Source: Compostibacter hankyongensis
GTDB taxonomy: Bacteria; Bacteroidota; Bacteroidia; Chitinophagales; Chitinophagaceae
Length of the DNA stretch: 64,000 nucleotides
NCBI RefSeq assembly: GCF_039541075.1
Contig: NZ_BAABFN010000005.1
Span: forward strand, 1 to 64,000
Reading direction: 5' to 3'
In this document: piece by piece, positions 8,091-17,286 of the stretch
Layout of the letters: each line of letters starts with the position of its first letter
How positions within the stretch are numbered: the first letter of the stretch is position 1
Program-made: the position numbers and the translations under genes
The notes under the pieces: generated by a model
Database searches by the model: none
The model's input: the letters and a program-made list of their open reading frames with translations, nothing else
What the model was told of the DNA's origin: nothing

Positions 8091-8913
8091 ACGTTTCGGA
8101 GTTATCGGTCCGGGCTGCGCCCTGTCTGGTCTTTACGCTGTAATCTTTGGCACCTTTGGCTTCTCCTTCCGCCTCGAGCATGCCGGCAGCCACCAGCGTC
8201 TTCAGCCGCCCGTTGAGGTAGTGCTCTTCGGGGGTATGGCCGGATTTGGTCAGCGTTTGCTGGATCACGCGCCAGGCTTTCTGAAAAGTGGGATGGCAAT
8301 GCCCCAGCAATATTTTATCAAAAAAATCCTCCGGGCAGCCTTTCAGCTTTTTACCTCCCTCGAGGATACGTACGGGCAGGTGCTCCGAAACGAGGCGGGA
8401 CCATTCTTCTCCGTCCAGCTCAAATTCGGAAGGCGTGATCTCCCGGGCCAGCTTGCGGGCTTTGAGAAATTCCCGGGGCAGCACCTGCCCCAGCGTCACG
8501 GGATAAAAAAGAGCGCCTTTCTCATTGATAAAAGGAAGGTTATTGAGATAGATGATGTGCACACGACCCTGGAAATCCGCGAGGGGAGCAATGAGCGAAT
8601 AATAGGCGCACACATCCCGGGCGTTCTGCGCCGCCCATATCCAGACCTCGTTACTTTCATCTTCCTGCATCCTTTCGAGAACGGTACGCCGTTTTTCAGC
8701 ATCGGTCCTGCCCGGAAATCCCTCCGGCAGTCCCGTAAGCTCCTGCCACCATGCTTCCCGGACCTGTCCGCCCGGCTCTTCTTCCAGCGGGCCGCAGGAA
8801 AGATTATCTTCCAGTATGAAGATGTCCCCGGCAATGATATCGTCCAGCTGAAAGCTCTGTTGCAAAGCCTCAGCACCCTGCCGGTCAAAAACAATATGCA
8901 GTAACTTTTCCAT
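8050..8913 (-). CDS. DUF1835 domain-containing protein
   Basis: Protein of 287 residues with an N-terminal DUF1835 domain (LLHIVFDRQGAEALQQSF, then DDIIAGDIFILEDNLSCGPL) and a C-terminal part compatible with DUF3658, the usual partner domain. No signal peptide or membrane segment, so probably cytoplasmic. Its start codon lies two bases after the parE stop codon, and its 3' end overlaps the cupin gene by 41 bp, so it is translationally packed into the topoisomerase IV operon. Biochemical function of the family is unknown to me. Confidence 0.8.
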   Translation of the reverse strand: MEKLLHIVFDRQGAEALQQSFQLDDIIAGDIFILEDNLSCGPLEEEPGGQVREAWWQELTGLPEGFPGRTDAEKRRTVLERMQEDESNEVWIWAAQNARDVCAYYSLIAPLADFQGRVHIIYLNNLPFINEKGALFYPVTLGQVLPREFLKARKLAREITPSEFELDGEEWSRLVSEHLPVRILEGGKKLKGCPEDFFDKILLGHCHPTFQKAWRVIQQTLTKSGHTPEEHYLNGRLKTLVAAGMLEAEGEAKGAKDYSVKTRQGAARTDNSETYEGSNDNTVAGDQ

Positions 8914-8915
8914 AT

Positions 8916-10853
8916 TCAGTCTTCCAGGACGGCTTCTTCCGGTTCGGCCACGCCGGCTTCGGAAGATTCCGCCACTTCGTCTTTTTCCACACGGAGGTTA
9001 TCGATAATAAAACCCTGCCGCTCCTGGGTATTTTTACCCATGTAATATTCCAGCAATTTGGGGATGGCGGTCTCCTTACGGAGGATCACCGGATCCAGCC
9101 GGATATTTTCCCCGATAAAGCCCCCGAATTCTTCCGGGGAGATTTCCCCAAGGCCCTTGAAACGAGTGATCTCCGGCTTGCCGCCCAGCGTACGGATGGC
9201 CGCCTGCTTTTCCTCTTCGCTGTAACAGTAAAGGGTACGCTTTTTATTCCGCACACGAAACAGGGGCGTTTCCAGAATATACAGGTGACCGTTTTTTACC
9301 AGCTCGGGGAAAAATTGCAGGAAAAAGGTCAGCATCAGCAGGCGGATATGCATCCCGTCCACATCCGCGTCAGTAGCCAGCACAATATTATTATAGCGCA
9401 GTCCTTCCAGGCCGTCCTCAATGTTCAGGGCATGCTGCAGGAGGTTGAACTCCTCGTTTTCATACACGATCTTCTTTTTGAGACCGAAACAGTTGAGCGG
9501 TTTCCCGCGCAGGCTGAATACGGCTTGTGTCTCCACGTTGCGCGATTTGGTAATGGAACCGCTGGCGGAATCTCCCTCGGTGATAAAGATGGTGGTCTCC
9601 AGCTTCTTGGCCTGCATTTCTTCCTTGTTTTTCCCCTCGGCCTCGTCGTTGCAGTGCACCCGGCAGTCGCGCAGCTTGCGGTTGTGCAGGTTAGCCTTCT
9701 TGGCCCTTTCGTTGGCCAGCTTTTTGATGCCGGACAGCTCCTTCCGCTCCCGCTCGCTCTGCTCGATCCTTTTTTTAAGGGCTTCCGCCACGGAGGGATT
9801 CTTGTGCAGGTAGTTATCCAGCTCCTTGGACAGAAAGTCCAGCACAAAGCTTTTCATGGAGGGGCCGCCTTCGGAAACATACTGGGAGCCCAGCTTGGTC
9901 TTGGTCTGGGATTCAAATACCGGCTCTTGCACCCGTACCGCTACGGCCGCCACAATGGAGGCGCGAATATCGGCCACATCATAGTCTTTCTTATAAAATT
10001 CCCGGACGGTCTTCACGTAAGCCTCGCGGAAAGCAGCCAGATGAGTGCCGCCCTGGGTGGTGTGCTGCCCGTTGACAAAGGAATAATATTCTTCCCCGTA
10101 TTGATTCTCATGCGTAATGGTCACCTCAATATCATCACCCTTCAGGTGGATGATCGGGTAACGGATCTCCTCTTCGTTCACCTTACGCTGCAGCAGGTCC
10201 AGCAGGCCGTTCTTGGAAACGTATTTCTTGCCGTTAAAATTGATGATCAGCCCGGCATTCAGATAACAGTAGTTCCATATCTGATCCTCCAGGAATTCCG
10301 GCACATAGCGGAAATTCTTGAAGATCTGGCTATCGGGGATAAACGTCACCAGCGTGCCGTTGGGTTCGGTGGTCTTGGTCTCCTTGTGTTCTTTGACCAG
10401 CGTGCCGCGTTCAAATTCCGCGATCTTGGTTTTGCCCTCCCGGTTGGACTGTACCTTAAACTGGGCAGACAGGGCATTTACCGCCTTGGTACCCACTCCG
10501 TTGAGCCCTACTGATTTCTGGAAAGCCTTGCTGTCGTATTTGGCCCCCGTATTGATCTTGCTGACCACATCCACTACCTTTCCCAGGGGGATGCCGCGGC
10601 CGTAATCCCGCACGGTGACCCCGTGCTCGGTGATCCGGATATCGATCTGACGACCGAAGCCCATCATATGCTCGTCAATACAGTTGTCGATCACCTCCTT
10701 GATCAGGACGTAGATGCCGTCATCCGGACTGGAGCCGTCGCCCAGCTTGCCGATATACATGCCCGGACGGAGGCGGATATGTTCCTTCCAGTCCAGCGAG
10801 CGGATAGATTCTTCCGTATAAGCGTTAAACAGGTCTTCTTTTTTCTCAGCCAT
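8916..10853 (-). CDS. parE: DNA topoisomerase IV subunit B
   Basis: ATPase subunit of topoisomerase IV. The 645-residue protein has a GHKL ATPase domain (IDNCIDEHMMGFG; VRDYGRGIPLG; NGVGTKAVNALS), a transducer domain with the switch Lys region, and a TOPRIM domain (FITEGDSASGS; LATDADVDGMHIRLL), ending with FKGLGEISPEEFGG. The pairing with a ParC-type subunit 0.8 kb downstream identifies it as ParE rather than GyrB. It heads a four-gene cluster (parE, DUF1835, cupin, parC) and has a consensus promoter at 10932-10962, leaving a leader of about 75 nt that contains two small inverted repeats. Confidence 0.94.
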   Translation of the reverse strand: MAEKKEDLFNAYTEESIRSLDWKEHIRLRPGMYIGKLGDGSSPDDGIYVLIKEVIDNCIDEHMMGFGRQIDIRITEHGVTVRDYGRGIPLGKVVDVVSKINTGAKYDSKAFQKSVGLNGVGTKAVNALSAQFKVQSNREGKTKIAEFERGTLVKEHKETKTTEPNGTLVTFIPDSQIFKNFRYVPEFLEDQIWNYCYLNAGLIINFNGKKYVSKNGLLDLLQRKVNEEEIRYPIIHLKGDDIEVTITHENQYGEEYYSFVNGQHTTQGGTHLAAFREAYVKTVREFYKKDYDVADIRASIVAAVAVRVQEPVFESQTKTKLGSQYVSEGGPSMKSFVLDFLSKELDNYLHKNPSVAEALKKRIEQSERERKELSGIKKLANERAKKANLHNRKLRDCRVHCNDEAEGKNKEEMQAKKLETTIFITEGDSASGSITKSRNVETQAVFSLRGKPLNCFGLKKKIVYENEEFNLLQHALNIEDGLEGLRYNNIVLATDADVDGMHIRLLMLTFFLQFFPELVKNGHLYILETPLFRVRNKKRTLYCYSEEEKQAAIRTLGGKPEITRFKGLGEISPEEFGGFIGENIRLDPVILRKETAIPKLLEYYMGKNTQERQGFIIDNLRVEKDEVAESSEAGVAEPEEAVLED

Positions 10854-10869
10854 ATGCCAGGTATAGTAA

Positions 10870-10916
10870 CCGGAAATGCTTCCGGACGAATTATTTTTCT
10901 GCTAATATTTTTAGCA
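10870..10916 (-). promoter_or_regulatory. two inverted repeats in the parE leader
   Basis: Between the predicted start of transcription and the parE ATG lie two perfect short palindromes: CCGGAA-atgc-TTCCGG (10870-10885) and TGCTAA-tattt-TTAGCA (10900-10916). They could be operator half-sites or RNA hairpins in the leader. Neither is followed by a T-run in the direction of parE, so they are not terminators for that transcript. Confidence 0.35.
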
Positions 10917-10931
10917 TTTGCCGGTCACGCG

Positions 10932-10962
10932 CAAAAATAAGGCATTACCCTTTTACGCCAAA
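10932..10962 (-). promoter_or_regulatory. promoter of the parE operon
   Basis: On the minus strand a TTTG element (10959-10962) is followed after 19 bp by TATTTTTG (10932-10939), an exact fit to the Bacteroidota housekeeping promoter TTTG-N19/20-TAnnTTTG. Transcription would begin near 10927, about 75 nt before the parE start codon. Confidence 0.7.
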
Positions 10963-10968
10963 CGGAAT

Positions 10969-12399
10969 TTATGAAATACCAAAAACGTCTTTCAGGGCGC
11001 GGCGGGCGGCATGATAGCCGCACATGCCGTGGACCCCGCCTCCCGGCGGGGTGGAAGAAGAACAGATATAGATATCTCCGGCCGAAGTACGGTAAGGAGA
11101 AAGGCGCAGGGTCGGGCGGGTGAAAAGCTGCCCCAGGTCGCTTACGCCGCCGTTGATATCGCCGCCGATATAATTGGGGTTATAGGCTTCGAGCTGAGCG
11201 GTATGCAGGGTATGCCGCGCCAGCACCCGGTCCCGGAAACCGGGGGCAAATCGCTCTACCTGCTGCTCAATGGGCACAGTCATGTCTTTCAGAGAACCAT
11301 GCGGCACATGGCAGTAAGCCCAGGCGGTATGCTTCCCCGCCGGCGCCCGGGAGGGATCAAACAGGCTTTGCTGGGCCAGCAGCACAAAAGGACGTTCCGG
11401 GTGTCCCCCTTTCCAGGTCAGGTGTTCCGAGGCGGCGATCTCCTCGAGGGTATTGCCGAGATGAACGGTACCCGCCTGCCGGCAGGCCGCTGACCTGAAA
11501 GGTATGGGGCCATCCAGAGCCCAGTCTATTTTAAATACGCCCATCCCGTAGCGGTAGCCCTGCAGCTGTCGCCGGTAGAAAGGTGACAGGCGCTCCCCCG
11601 CGATCTGCAGCAGCTGCCGCGGCGTTACGTCCAATAATACCGCCCGGGCAGGAGGCAGCTCATTCAGCGATTTTACGCATACACCGGTTTCCGTTTTTCC
11701 CCCGAGGGCCGTAAAGTAACCCGTCAGCGCCTGTGCCAGGGCGCCCGAGCCTCCCCGAACGAGCGGCCAGCCCCCGGTATGGGCCGCGGTCATCAGCACC
11801 AGCCCGATGGCGGCGGTAACCGCGCCGGACAGCGGCATCTGGGAGTGGGCGGCCATTCCGGCCCACAATCCCCTGGCCTCCCGGGTCCGGAAGCGGCGCG
11901 ACAGCCACAGCGCAGAAGGCAGGGCCTTTAGTCCGAAAGCGGCCATATCCAGCGGATGCGCGGGAAAAGCCAGCGGACCCAATATGTCGCCGATCATGCC
12001 ATCCCAGCTTTTCGCTACCGGCGCTACCAGCCTCCGGTAGGCGGCTGCATCCACTCCCAGGCCGGACGCTGTTTCCGGCAGGGAGCGATGAAGCACGGCG
12101 ACGCTGCCATCTTCAAAAGGGTGTGCTGCGGGTAGGGGCGGCTGGATGAATTCCAGCCCGTAAGCGCCGAGGGGAAGCGACCGGAAAAAGGGGGAAGCGG
12201 CAGCCATGGGATGGATGGCCGAGCATACGTCGTGCAGATAACCGGGCAGCGTCAGGGCTTTTGAGCGGAGTCCTCCGCCGGTCTCCTCCTTAGCCTCCAG
12301 CAGCAGCACGGAAAGCCCCTCCTGCTGCAAGGTAATGGCGGCGGCCAGTCCGTTCGGACCGGATCCTACCACGACTGCATCGTAATCCTTGCTGCTCAT
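10969..12399 (-). CDS. phytoene-dehydrogenase-like NAD(P)/FAD oxidoreductase
   Basis: Flavoprotein of the CrtI/phytoene-desaturase-like family, 476 residues. The N-terminus carries the Rossmann FAD motif VVVGSGPNGLAAAITLQQEG followed by LLLEAKEETGGGLRS, the typical second part of the family signature; the C-terminus has DIYICSSSTPPGGGVHGMCGYHAAR, the conserved FAD-binding end. Members of this branch are widespread and mostly uncharacterised, so carotenoid desaturation should not be assumed; no other carotenoid gene is nearby. It stands alone, divergent from GH125 with 88 bp between them. Confidence 0.85.
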   Translation of the reverse strand: MSSKDYDAVVVGSGPNGLAAAITLQQEGLSVLLLEAKEETGGGLRSKALTLPGYLHDVCSAIHPMAAASPFFRSLPLGAYGLEFIQPPLPAAHPFEDGSVAVLHRSLPETASGLGVDAAAYRRLVAPVAKSWDGMIGDILGPLAFPAHPLDMAAFGLKALPSALWLSRRFRTREARGLWAGMAAHSQMPLSGAVTAAIGLVLMTAAHTGGWPLVRGGSGALAQALTGYFTALGGKTETGVCVKSLNELPPARAVLLDVTPRQLLQIAGERLSPFYRRQLQGYRYGMGVFKIDWALDGPIPFRSAACRQAGTVHLGNTLEEIAASEHLTWKGGHPERPFVLLAQQSLFDPSRAPAGKHTAWAYCHVPHGSLKDMTVPIEQQVERFAPGFRDRVLARHTLHTAQLEAYNPNYIGGDINGGVSDLGQLFTRPTLRLSPYRTSAGDIYICSSSTPPGGGVHGMCGYHAARRALKDVFGIS

Positions 12400-12487
12400 A
12401 TCGCCGTTTGAGGGGCAAGTTACAGATTATGCCCGCAATGCATCCACCGAAAATGTTGTATTTTCCGCGCTCTAAAAATGATCATCT

Positions 12488-13912
12488 ATGCACAGGAGGG
12501 ATTTTTTGCAGCAAAGCGCGCTGTTGGGAGCAGGAATGGCCCTGCCATCGGGATCCTTGTTTTCTCCGCAGTTCCCCGTCGTGCGTACTCCGCAAGGTGA
12601 AAGACATTTCAGCAGTCCCGCCGTGGAAGACACGATCCGGAAGATGCAGTCGGTGATCCGGGACCGGGAGCTGGGCTGGCTTTTCGGCAATTGTTTCCCC
12701 AATACGCTGGACACCACCGTCTTTCCGAAATCCGGGGAAGGACGGCCGGATACGTTTGTCATCACAGGCGATATCCATGCCATGTGGCTGCGCGACAGCA
12801 GCGCGCAGGTATGGCCCTACCTGCCGCTGATGAAGGAAGACAGCCGCCTGCAGCAGCTTATTGCCGGGGTGATCAACCGGCAGACAGCCTGCATCCTCAT
12901 CGACCCTTATGCCAATGCCTTCAACGAAGGGCCTACCGGCAGCGAGTGGGACAAAGACCTTACCGAGATGAAGCCGGAGCTGCATGAGCGCAAGTGGGAG
13001 GTGGACTCTCTCTGCTATCCCATCCGCCTGGCCTATCATTACTGGAAGCATACCGGAGATACCCGGCCTTTTGACCAGCGCTGGCAGCAGGCCATGCAGC
13101 TGGTGATCCAAACTTTCCGGCAGCAGCAGCGGAAGCAGGATAAAGGACCTTATAAATTCGGACGCGTTACCTCCTGGTCTACCGACACGGTGCCGGGCGG
13201 CGGCTATGGCAATCCCGTACGCCCGGTAGGCCTCATCGTGTCCGTCTTCCGTCCTTCTGACGACGCCACCATATTTCCCTTCCTGGTACCTTCCAACTTC
13301 TTTGCCGTCACCTCCCTGCGACAGGTAGCCGAGATGAGCAAAAGCATACTGAAAGACAATGTGCTGGCCGGGGATTGCAGCAGACTGGCAGACGAGGTAG
13401 CGCAGGCGCTGCAGGAATACGCCGTGATCACCCACCTGGAGTTCGGGAAAATATATCCTTACGAGGTAGACGGCTTCGGCAACCGGCTCTTTATGGACGA
13501 CAGCAATGTACCCAGCCTGCTGTCGCTGCCCTACCTGGGGGCTATAAAGCCCGGCGATCCGGTATACCGCAATACCAGGCGGTTTATCCTGAGCGGCAGC
13601 AACCCGTATTTTTTCCGGGGAAAATCTGCGGAAGGCAGCGGCAGTCCCCATACCCTGGAAAACAATATCTGGCCCATGAGCATCATCCTGCGCGCCATTA
13701 CCTCGGATGACGACGAAGAGATACGCGCCTGTCTGAAAATGCTGCGGCAGTCGCATGCCCATACCGGGTTTATGCACGAATCCTTCAACAAGGACGACCC
13801 CGGCAAGTTTACCCGGAAATGGTTTGCCTGGGCCAACACGCTCTTCGGGGAAATGATCCTCAAGATATACCGGGAACGGCCGCATCTGCTGACCCAACAG
13901 ACTTACAGCTGA
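12488..13912 (+). CDS. glycoside hydrolase family 125, exo-alpha-1,6-mannosidase type
   Basis: Predicted exported metal-independent alpha-mannosidase. The 474-residue protein begins with a Tat-type signal (RRDFLQQSALLGAG) and continues with family blocks: PDTFVITGDIHAMWLRDSSAQVWPY, NRQTACILIDPYANAFN, WSTDTVPGGGYG, and near the end HESFNKDD and FTRKWFAWANTLFGE. This matches GH125 (formerly DUF1237) along its whole length. GH125 enzymes characterised so far remove alpha-1,6-linked mannose. It is followed 79 bp later by a GH31 gene that has its own promoter, so the two form a small alpha-glycosidase group rather than a classic SusCD locus. Confidence 0.92.
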   Translation: MHRRDFLQQSALLGAGMALPSGSLFSPQFPVVRTPQGERHFSSPAVEDTIRKMQSVIRDRELGWLFGNCFPNTLDTTVFPKSGEGRPDTFVITGDIHAMWLRDSSAQVWPYLPLMKEDSRLQQLIAGVINRQTACILIDPYANAFNEGPTGSEWDKDLTEMKPELHERKWEVDSLCYPIRLAYHYWKHTGDTRPFDQRWQQAMQLVIQTFRQQQRKQDKGPYKFGRVTSWSTDTVPGGGYGNPVRPVGLIVSVFRPSDDATIFPFLVPSNFFAVTSLRQVAEMSKSILKDNVLAGDCSRLADEVAQALQEYAVITHLEFGKIYPYEVDGFGNRLFMDDSNVPSLLSLPYLGAIKPGDPVYRNTRRFILSGSNPYFFRGKSAEGSGSPHTLENNIWPMSIILRAITSDDDEEIRACLKMLRQSHAHTGFMHESFNKDDPGKFTRKWFAWANTLFGEMILKIYRERPHLLTQQTYS

Positions 13913-13936
13913 ACGGGCAACATCGCATGCCGCGCA

Positions 13937-13968
13937 TTTGAGCACTCCGCTGTTATTTCTTATTTTTG
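13937..13968 (+). promoter_or_regulatory. promoter of the GH31 gene
   Basis: TTTG (13937-13940), a 20-bp spacer, then TATTTTTG (13961-13968) fit the Bacteroidota promoter exactly. The predicted transcript starts near 13974, 18 nt before the ATG at 13992. Confidence 0.7.
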
Positions 13969-13991
13969 CCATTTAATGTACAAACCACATA

Positions 13992-16385
13992 ATGCAACCT
14001 GTAGCGCCGACCAACAAATATTCGATCAAGTATTTTCCGGATACTGTCCGGAGCTGGACCAAAGAGGGAAACTACCTGTACTTTCATACCACGGAGACCA
14101 TTCTCGAGGTCAGGGTGATCTCGGATAAGGTGGTCCGTTTCCGTTACGCCGCCGACGGGGACTTTCAGCGCGATTTTTCCTATGCCGTTCCGGCAGAACT
14201 GAAAGAATCACTCGTATTTTTCGATATTCAGGAAAACGAGGAAACCTTTGAGATCGTTACAGCGCTGATCCGGGTGCTGATCGACAAAGACAATCTCCGC
14301 ATTACCATTACCGACAGCGAAGGCCGCATCATCAATCAGGACGAACAGGGCTTCCACTGGCAGTATTACCTCTCAAAAGGCGGAAAGATCGTATACTGCA
14401 GCAAACAGATACAGGAAGACGAAAATTTTTTCGGCCTGGGCGATAAGGCCGCCGCGCTCAACCTCCTGGGCAAACGGTTTGAGAATTACGGGGCGGATAC
14501 CTATGGTTATCAGCGGGACACGGATCCGCTGTACAAGAATATCCCTTTTTATTACGGCCTTCATCACGGCATCGGCTACGGTATCTTTTTCGACAATACC
14601 TTCCGTACCCTGTTCGACTTTGGCAACGAACGTCCGGAAGCCTGCAGCTTCTGGGCGCGCGGAGGCGAGATGAACTATTATTTTATCTACGGTCCCCAGC
14701 TGCTGGACGTCGCCCGGGAATATACCCGGATCACCGGCACGCCGGACCTGCCGCCGATGTGGGCGCTGGGTTATCAGCAGTCGCGCTGGAGCTATTTTCC
14801 GGACAAGCGGGTCGTCGAGATCGCGCATGAATTCCGCAACCGTCATATCCCCTGCGATGTCATCCATCTCGATATCGACTACATGGAAGGCTTCCGCTGT
14901 TTTACCTTCAGCGAAGAGAACTTCCCCGATCCGGCGGGGCTGGTGAAGACCCTGGCCGACATGGGCTTTAAGGTGGTGGTGATCATCGATCCGGGCATCA
15001 AGGTAGACCCCGAATATGAGATCTACCAGGAAGGACTGGCCAAAAACTATTTCTGCCGGCGGGCAGACGGGGCGCTGATGGAGGGAGATGTATGGCCGGG
15101 ACAGTGCGTCTTTCCCGACTTTACCAATCCTGAAGTCCGCGCCTGGTGGCGCAGCCTTTTCAAACGGCTGGTGGATGTGGGCATACGCGGGGTATGGAAC
15201 GATATGAACGAGCCGGCGGTTTTTGAGATCGGGACCTTCCCCGAAGATGTGCGGCATGATTACGACGGCGACCCCTGCAGTCACCGTAAAGCACACAACA
15301 TCTACGGTCACCTGATGAGCCGGGCTACCGCCGAAGGGCTGAAAAAATATCTTATGCCCCACCGCCCTTTTGTGATCACCCGCTCCTGCTATGCCGGCGC
15401 CCAGCAATGGACCTCCGTGTGGACCGGCGACAACTCGGCCACCTGGGATCACCTGTCCCTCGCCTCCCTGCAATGCCAGCGTATGGCCGTGTCCGGGATA
15501 TCCTTTATCGGCAGCGATATCGGAGGCTTTATCGGGGAGCCCGACGGCGAGCTGTATATCCGCTGGCTGCAGCTGGCCACCTTCCATCCCTTTATGCGTA
15601 CCCATTCGGCCAGCAACGAAACCAACTTCAACCAGGACCCCTGGTCATTCGGCAGCAAGGTGGAATTTATTGCACGCAAGTTTATCCGTCTGCGTTACCA
15701 CCTGCTCCCCTACCTGTATACCACCTTCTGGCAATACGCCACCGAAGGAACGCCCATGCTGCGGCCGATGGCCTTCGTGGCCCAGGAAGATGCGGAAACC
15801 TATCACCGCGATCATGAGTTTATGCTGGGCGATCATCTGCTGATCAGCCATGTCAGCGAGCCGGGTATGCAGGAAAAACAGGTATATCTGCCGGAGGGCA
15901 ACTGGTATTACTACTGGAACGACAAGACCTATGCGGGCGGAACAAGCTTTCCCATTTCCACTCCGCTTGATGAAATACCGCTTTTCGTAAAGGCCGGCGC
16001 CGTTATTCCGCAATATCCCCGTATGGAATTTGTGGGCGCGGAGCCGGTGTCGGAAATGATCCTGCATGTATATTACGAAGCCTCCACAGTACACAGCATT
16101 CTTTATGAAGATGCCGGCGACAACTACGGTTACAGGAACGGCCAGTTCAATGTGATCCGTTACAAGGTCACGGGCGGCGAGCGCTCCCTGCGACTGAAGA
16201 AAAAGTTTATCGGAAAATATGAATCCGGATGCTACAGGAACCGGATCATCTTCCACGGTCTTCCCTTCGAGGCGAAGGAATACGTGATCGAGGGCAAGAC
16301 CTATAAGCTCAGTAAGCGGAACTTCGCCCTGGGGACAGTCAAGATAGCGGTCGACCGGAGCTTTGAAGAGATAATCATACGTTAA
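13992..16385 (+). CDS. glycoside hydrolase family 31 (alpha-glucosidase type)
   Basis: Retaining alpha-glycosidase, 797 residues. The catalytic nucleophile is Asp404 in GVWNDMNEPAVFE, and the acid/base is probably Asp480 in WTGDNSATWDHL. The order is family-typical: N-terminal beta-sandwich (about 1-240), (beta/alpha)8 barrel from GYQQSRWSYFPDKRVVEIA to RTHSASNETNFNQDPW, then C-terminal beta domains. There is no signal peptide, so it is probably cytoplasmic and would act on imported oligosaccharides. The GH31 family also contains xylosidases and transglycosylases; the barrel motifs most resemble alpha-glucosidases, but substrate is not proven. It is convergent with the VirJ-like gene (24 bp apart). 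Confidence 0.93.
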   Translation: MQPVAPTNKYSIKYFPDTVRSWTKEGNYLYFHTTETILEVRVISDKVVRFRYAADGDFQRDFSYAVPAELKESLVFFDIQENEETFEIVTALIRVLIDKDNLRITITDSEGRIINQDEQGFHWQYYLSKGGKIVYCSKQIQEDENFFGLGDKAAALNLLGKRFENYGADTYGYQRDTDPLYKNIPFYYGLHHGIGYGIFFDNTFRTLFDFGNERPEACSFWARGGEMNYYFIYGPQLLDVAREYTRITGTPDLPPMWALGYQQSRWSYFPDKRVVEIAHEFRNRHIPCDVIHLDIDYMEGFRCFTFSEENFPDPAGLVKTLADMGFKVVVIIDPGIKVDPEYEIYQEGLAKNYFCRRADGALMEGDVWPGQCVFPDFTNPEVRAWWRSLFKRLVDVGIRGVWNDMNEPAVFEIGTFPEDVRHDYDGDPCSHRKAHNIYGHLMSRATAEGLKKYLMPHRPFVITRSCYAGAQQWTSVWTGDNSATWDHLSLASLQCQRMAVSGISFIGSDIGGFIGEPDGELYIRWLQLATFHPFMRTHSASNETNFNQDPWSFGSKVEFIARKFIRLRYHLLPYLYTTFWQYATEGTPMLRPMAFVAQEDAETYHRDHEFMLGDHLLISHVSEPGMQEKQVYLPEGNWYYYWNDKTYAGGTSFPISTPLDEIPLFVKAGAVIPQYPRMEFVGAEPVSEMILHVYYEASTVHSILYEDAGDNYGYRNGQFNVIRYKVTGGERSLRLKKKFIGKYESGCYRNRIIFHGLPFEAKEYVIEGKTYKLSKRNFALGTVKIAVDRSFEEIIIR

Positions 16386-16409
16386 CCGGACGTTCCCCCA
16401 AGGCGCCTG

Positions 16410-17132
16410 TTAGCGCAGATGTGCAAGCACCAATCCGGCGACATCGCGGTGATCGTCGGTATATTCATGGCCTCCGGGAAGACGAAAGACGGGTATATGC
16501 CGGTCTGAGAGGGAAGCCATAGGATAATCGTTCTCTGCTTCACCAAACAGGCACAGCAGCGGCCGAAAGGTCATGCGATTCAGTTCATTCACTACACTGT
16601 ATTTCCATTCCTTTCGCTTTCCCATCATCTGGGAGAGGTGGATCTCAAAATCCGTGGACGTACCGGGAGAAAAAAGCACTACGCCCCGGCAGTGTGCAAG
16701 CAGGGCGGACGGCAGCCGGTTCACCACAAAAGGCAGCACGTCGGCGCCGAACGAGAAGCCTGCCAGGATAAAATCTTGCTTATGCCACAGGCGGGTATAG
16801 CGATCCAGCAAAAGCTTCACGGCAGCAGCGGTCTCTTCCGGCGTTCTTTTTTTCCAGAAATACTTCAACGAGTTGAGCGCCGCTACCGGTACAGACCGTG
16901 CAGCAAACTGACCGGACAGCCGCACATCAAAACCCTTCCATCCCCCATCTCCGGTAAGCAGCAGCAACATGGGCATACCGGAATCCTCCCGCGCCGTTAC
17001 CTCCTGCACGGGCAGCCGTTCTCCCGGCAGCGAATCGGGTTGTTCCGCAGGCAAATTCTCGCCGGCGACCTTGTTGCGACAGATGAGAAAAAGCCAGATA
17101 GCCGCTGTAACATATAATATTCGCTTCCTCAT
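16410..17132 (-). CDS. AcvB/VirJ-family alpha/beta hydrolase
   Basis: Predicted exported serine hydrolase of 240 residues. After a hydrophobic N-terminus (RKRILYVTAAIWLFLIC) comes the VirJ hallmark LLLTGDGGWKGFD (residues 57-69), the nucleophile elbow GFSFGAD with Ser127, and a terminal PGGHEYTDD with a candidate catalytic His. In Agrobacterium the related AcvB hydrolyses lysyl-phosphatidylglycerol. That fits the neighbour: an MprF-like gene lies 154 bp upstream on the same strand. I chose the ATG at 17132 (MRKRIL) because it gives a signal sequence; the frame is open up to 17204. Family call good; lipid substrate inferred. Confidence 0.8.
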   Translation of the reverse strand: MRKRILYVTAAIWLFLICRNKVAGENLPAEQPDSLPGERLPVQEVTAREDSGMPMLLLLTGDGGWKGFDVRLSGQFAARSVPVAALNSLKYFWKKRTPEETAAAVKLLLDRYTRLWHKQDFILAGFSFGADVLPFVVNRLPSALLAHCRGVVLFSPGTSTDFEIHLSQMMGKRKEWKYSVVNELNRMTFRPLLCLFGEAENDYPMASLSDRHIPVFRLPGGHEYTDDHRDVAGLVLAHLR

Positions 17133-17148
17133 GGTTTCCGGTTTGATG

Positions 17149-17188
17149 TTTATCTCGCGCACTATGATCTTTAAAGGTCTCAATGAAA
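17149..17188. repeat. dispersed 40-bp intergenic repeat, copy A
   Basis: This stretch, directly upstream of the VirJ-like gene, closely matches 26573-26612, which lies directly upstream of the aromatic aminotransferase gene. Shared cores include CGCGCA(C/T)TATGAT and GGTCTCA. The rest of the 154-bp gap holds an A/T-rich segment with GACAAC and GTTGTC in inverted orientation; I see no gene there. Confidence 0.45.
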
Positions 17189-17286
17189 CGAAGTTCGACA
17201 ACACAGCTTAAAAATAATTGAATTTCGTTGTCAAGGCTGCGCCTTTCTGGTTTGACGTTTGCGTTCAATAGTCTAAGGTCCAGGGT

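Noticed and set aside
9285..10514. 409-residue + strand frame opposite parE
   Set aside because: Shadow of parE, which has full GHKL and TOPRIM motifs.
10969..12399. Carotenoid biosynthesis phytoene desaturase
   Set aside because: Only family-level FAD motifs are visible and no other carotenoid gene is near; the broader oxidoreductase name is safer.
12482..13972. 496-residue open frame on the minus strand opposite GH125
   Set aside because: The GH125 motifs on the + strand are unmistakable; the antisense protein shows none.
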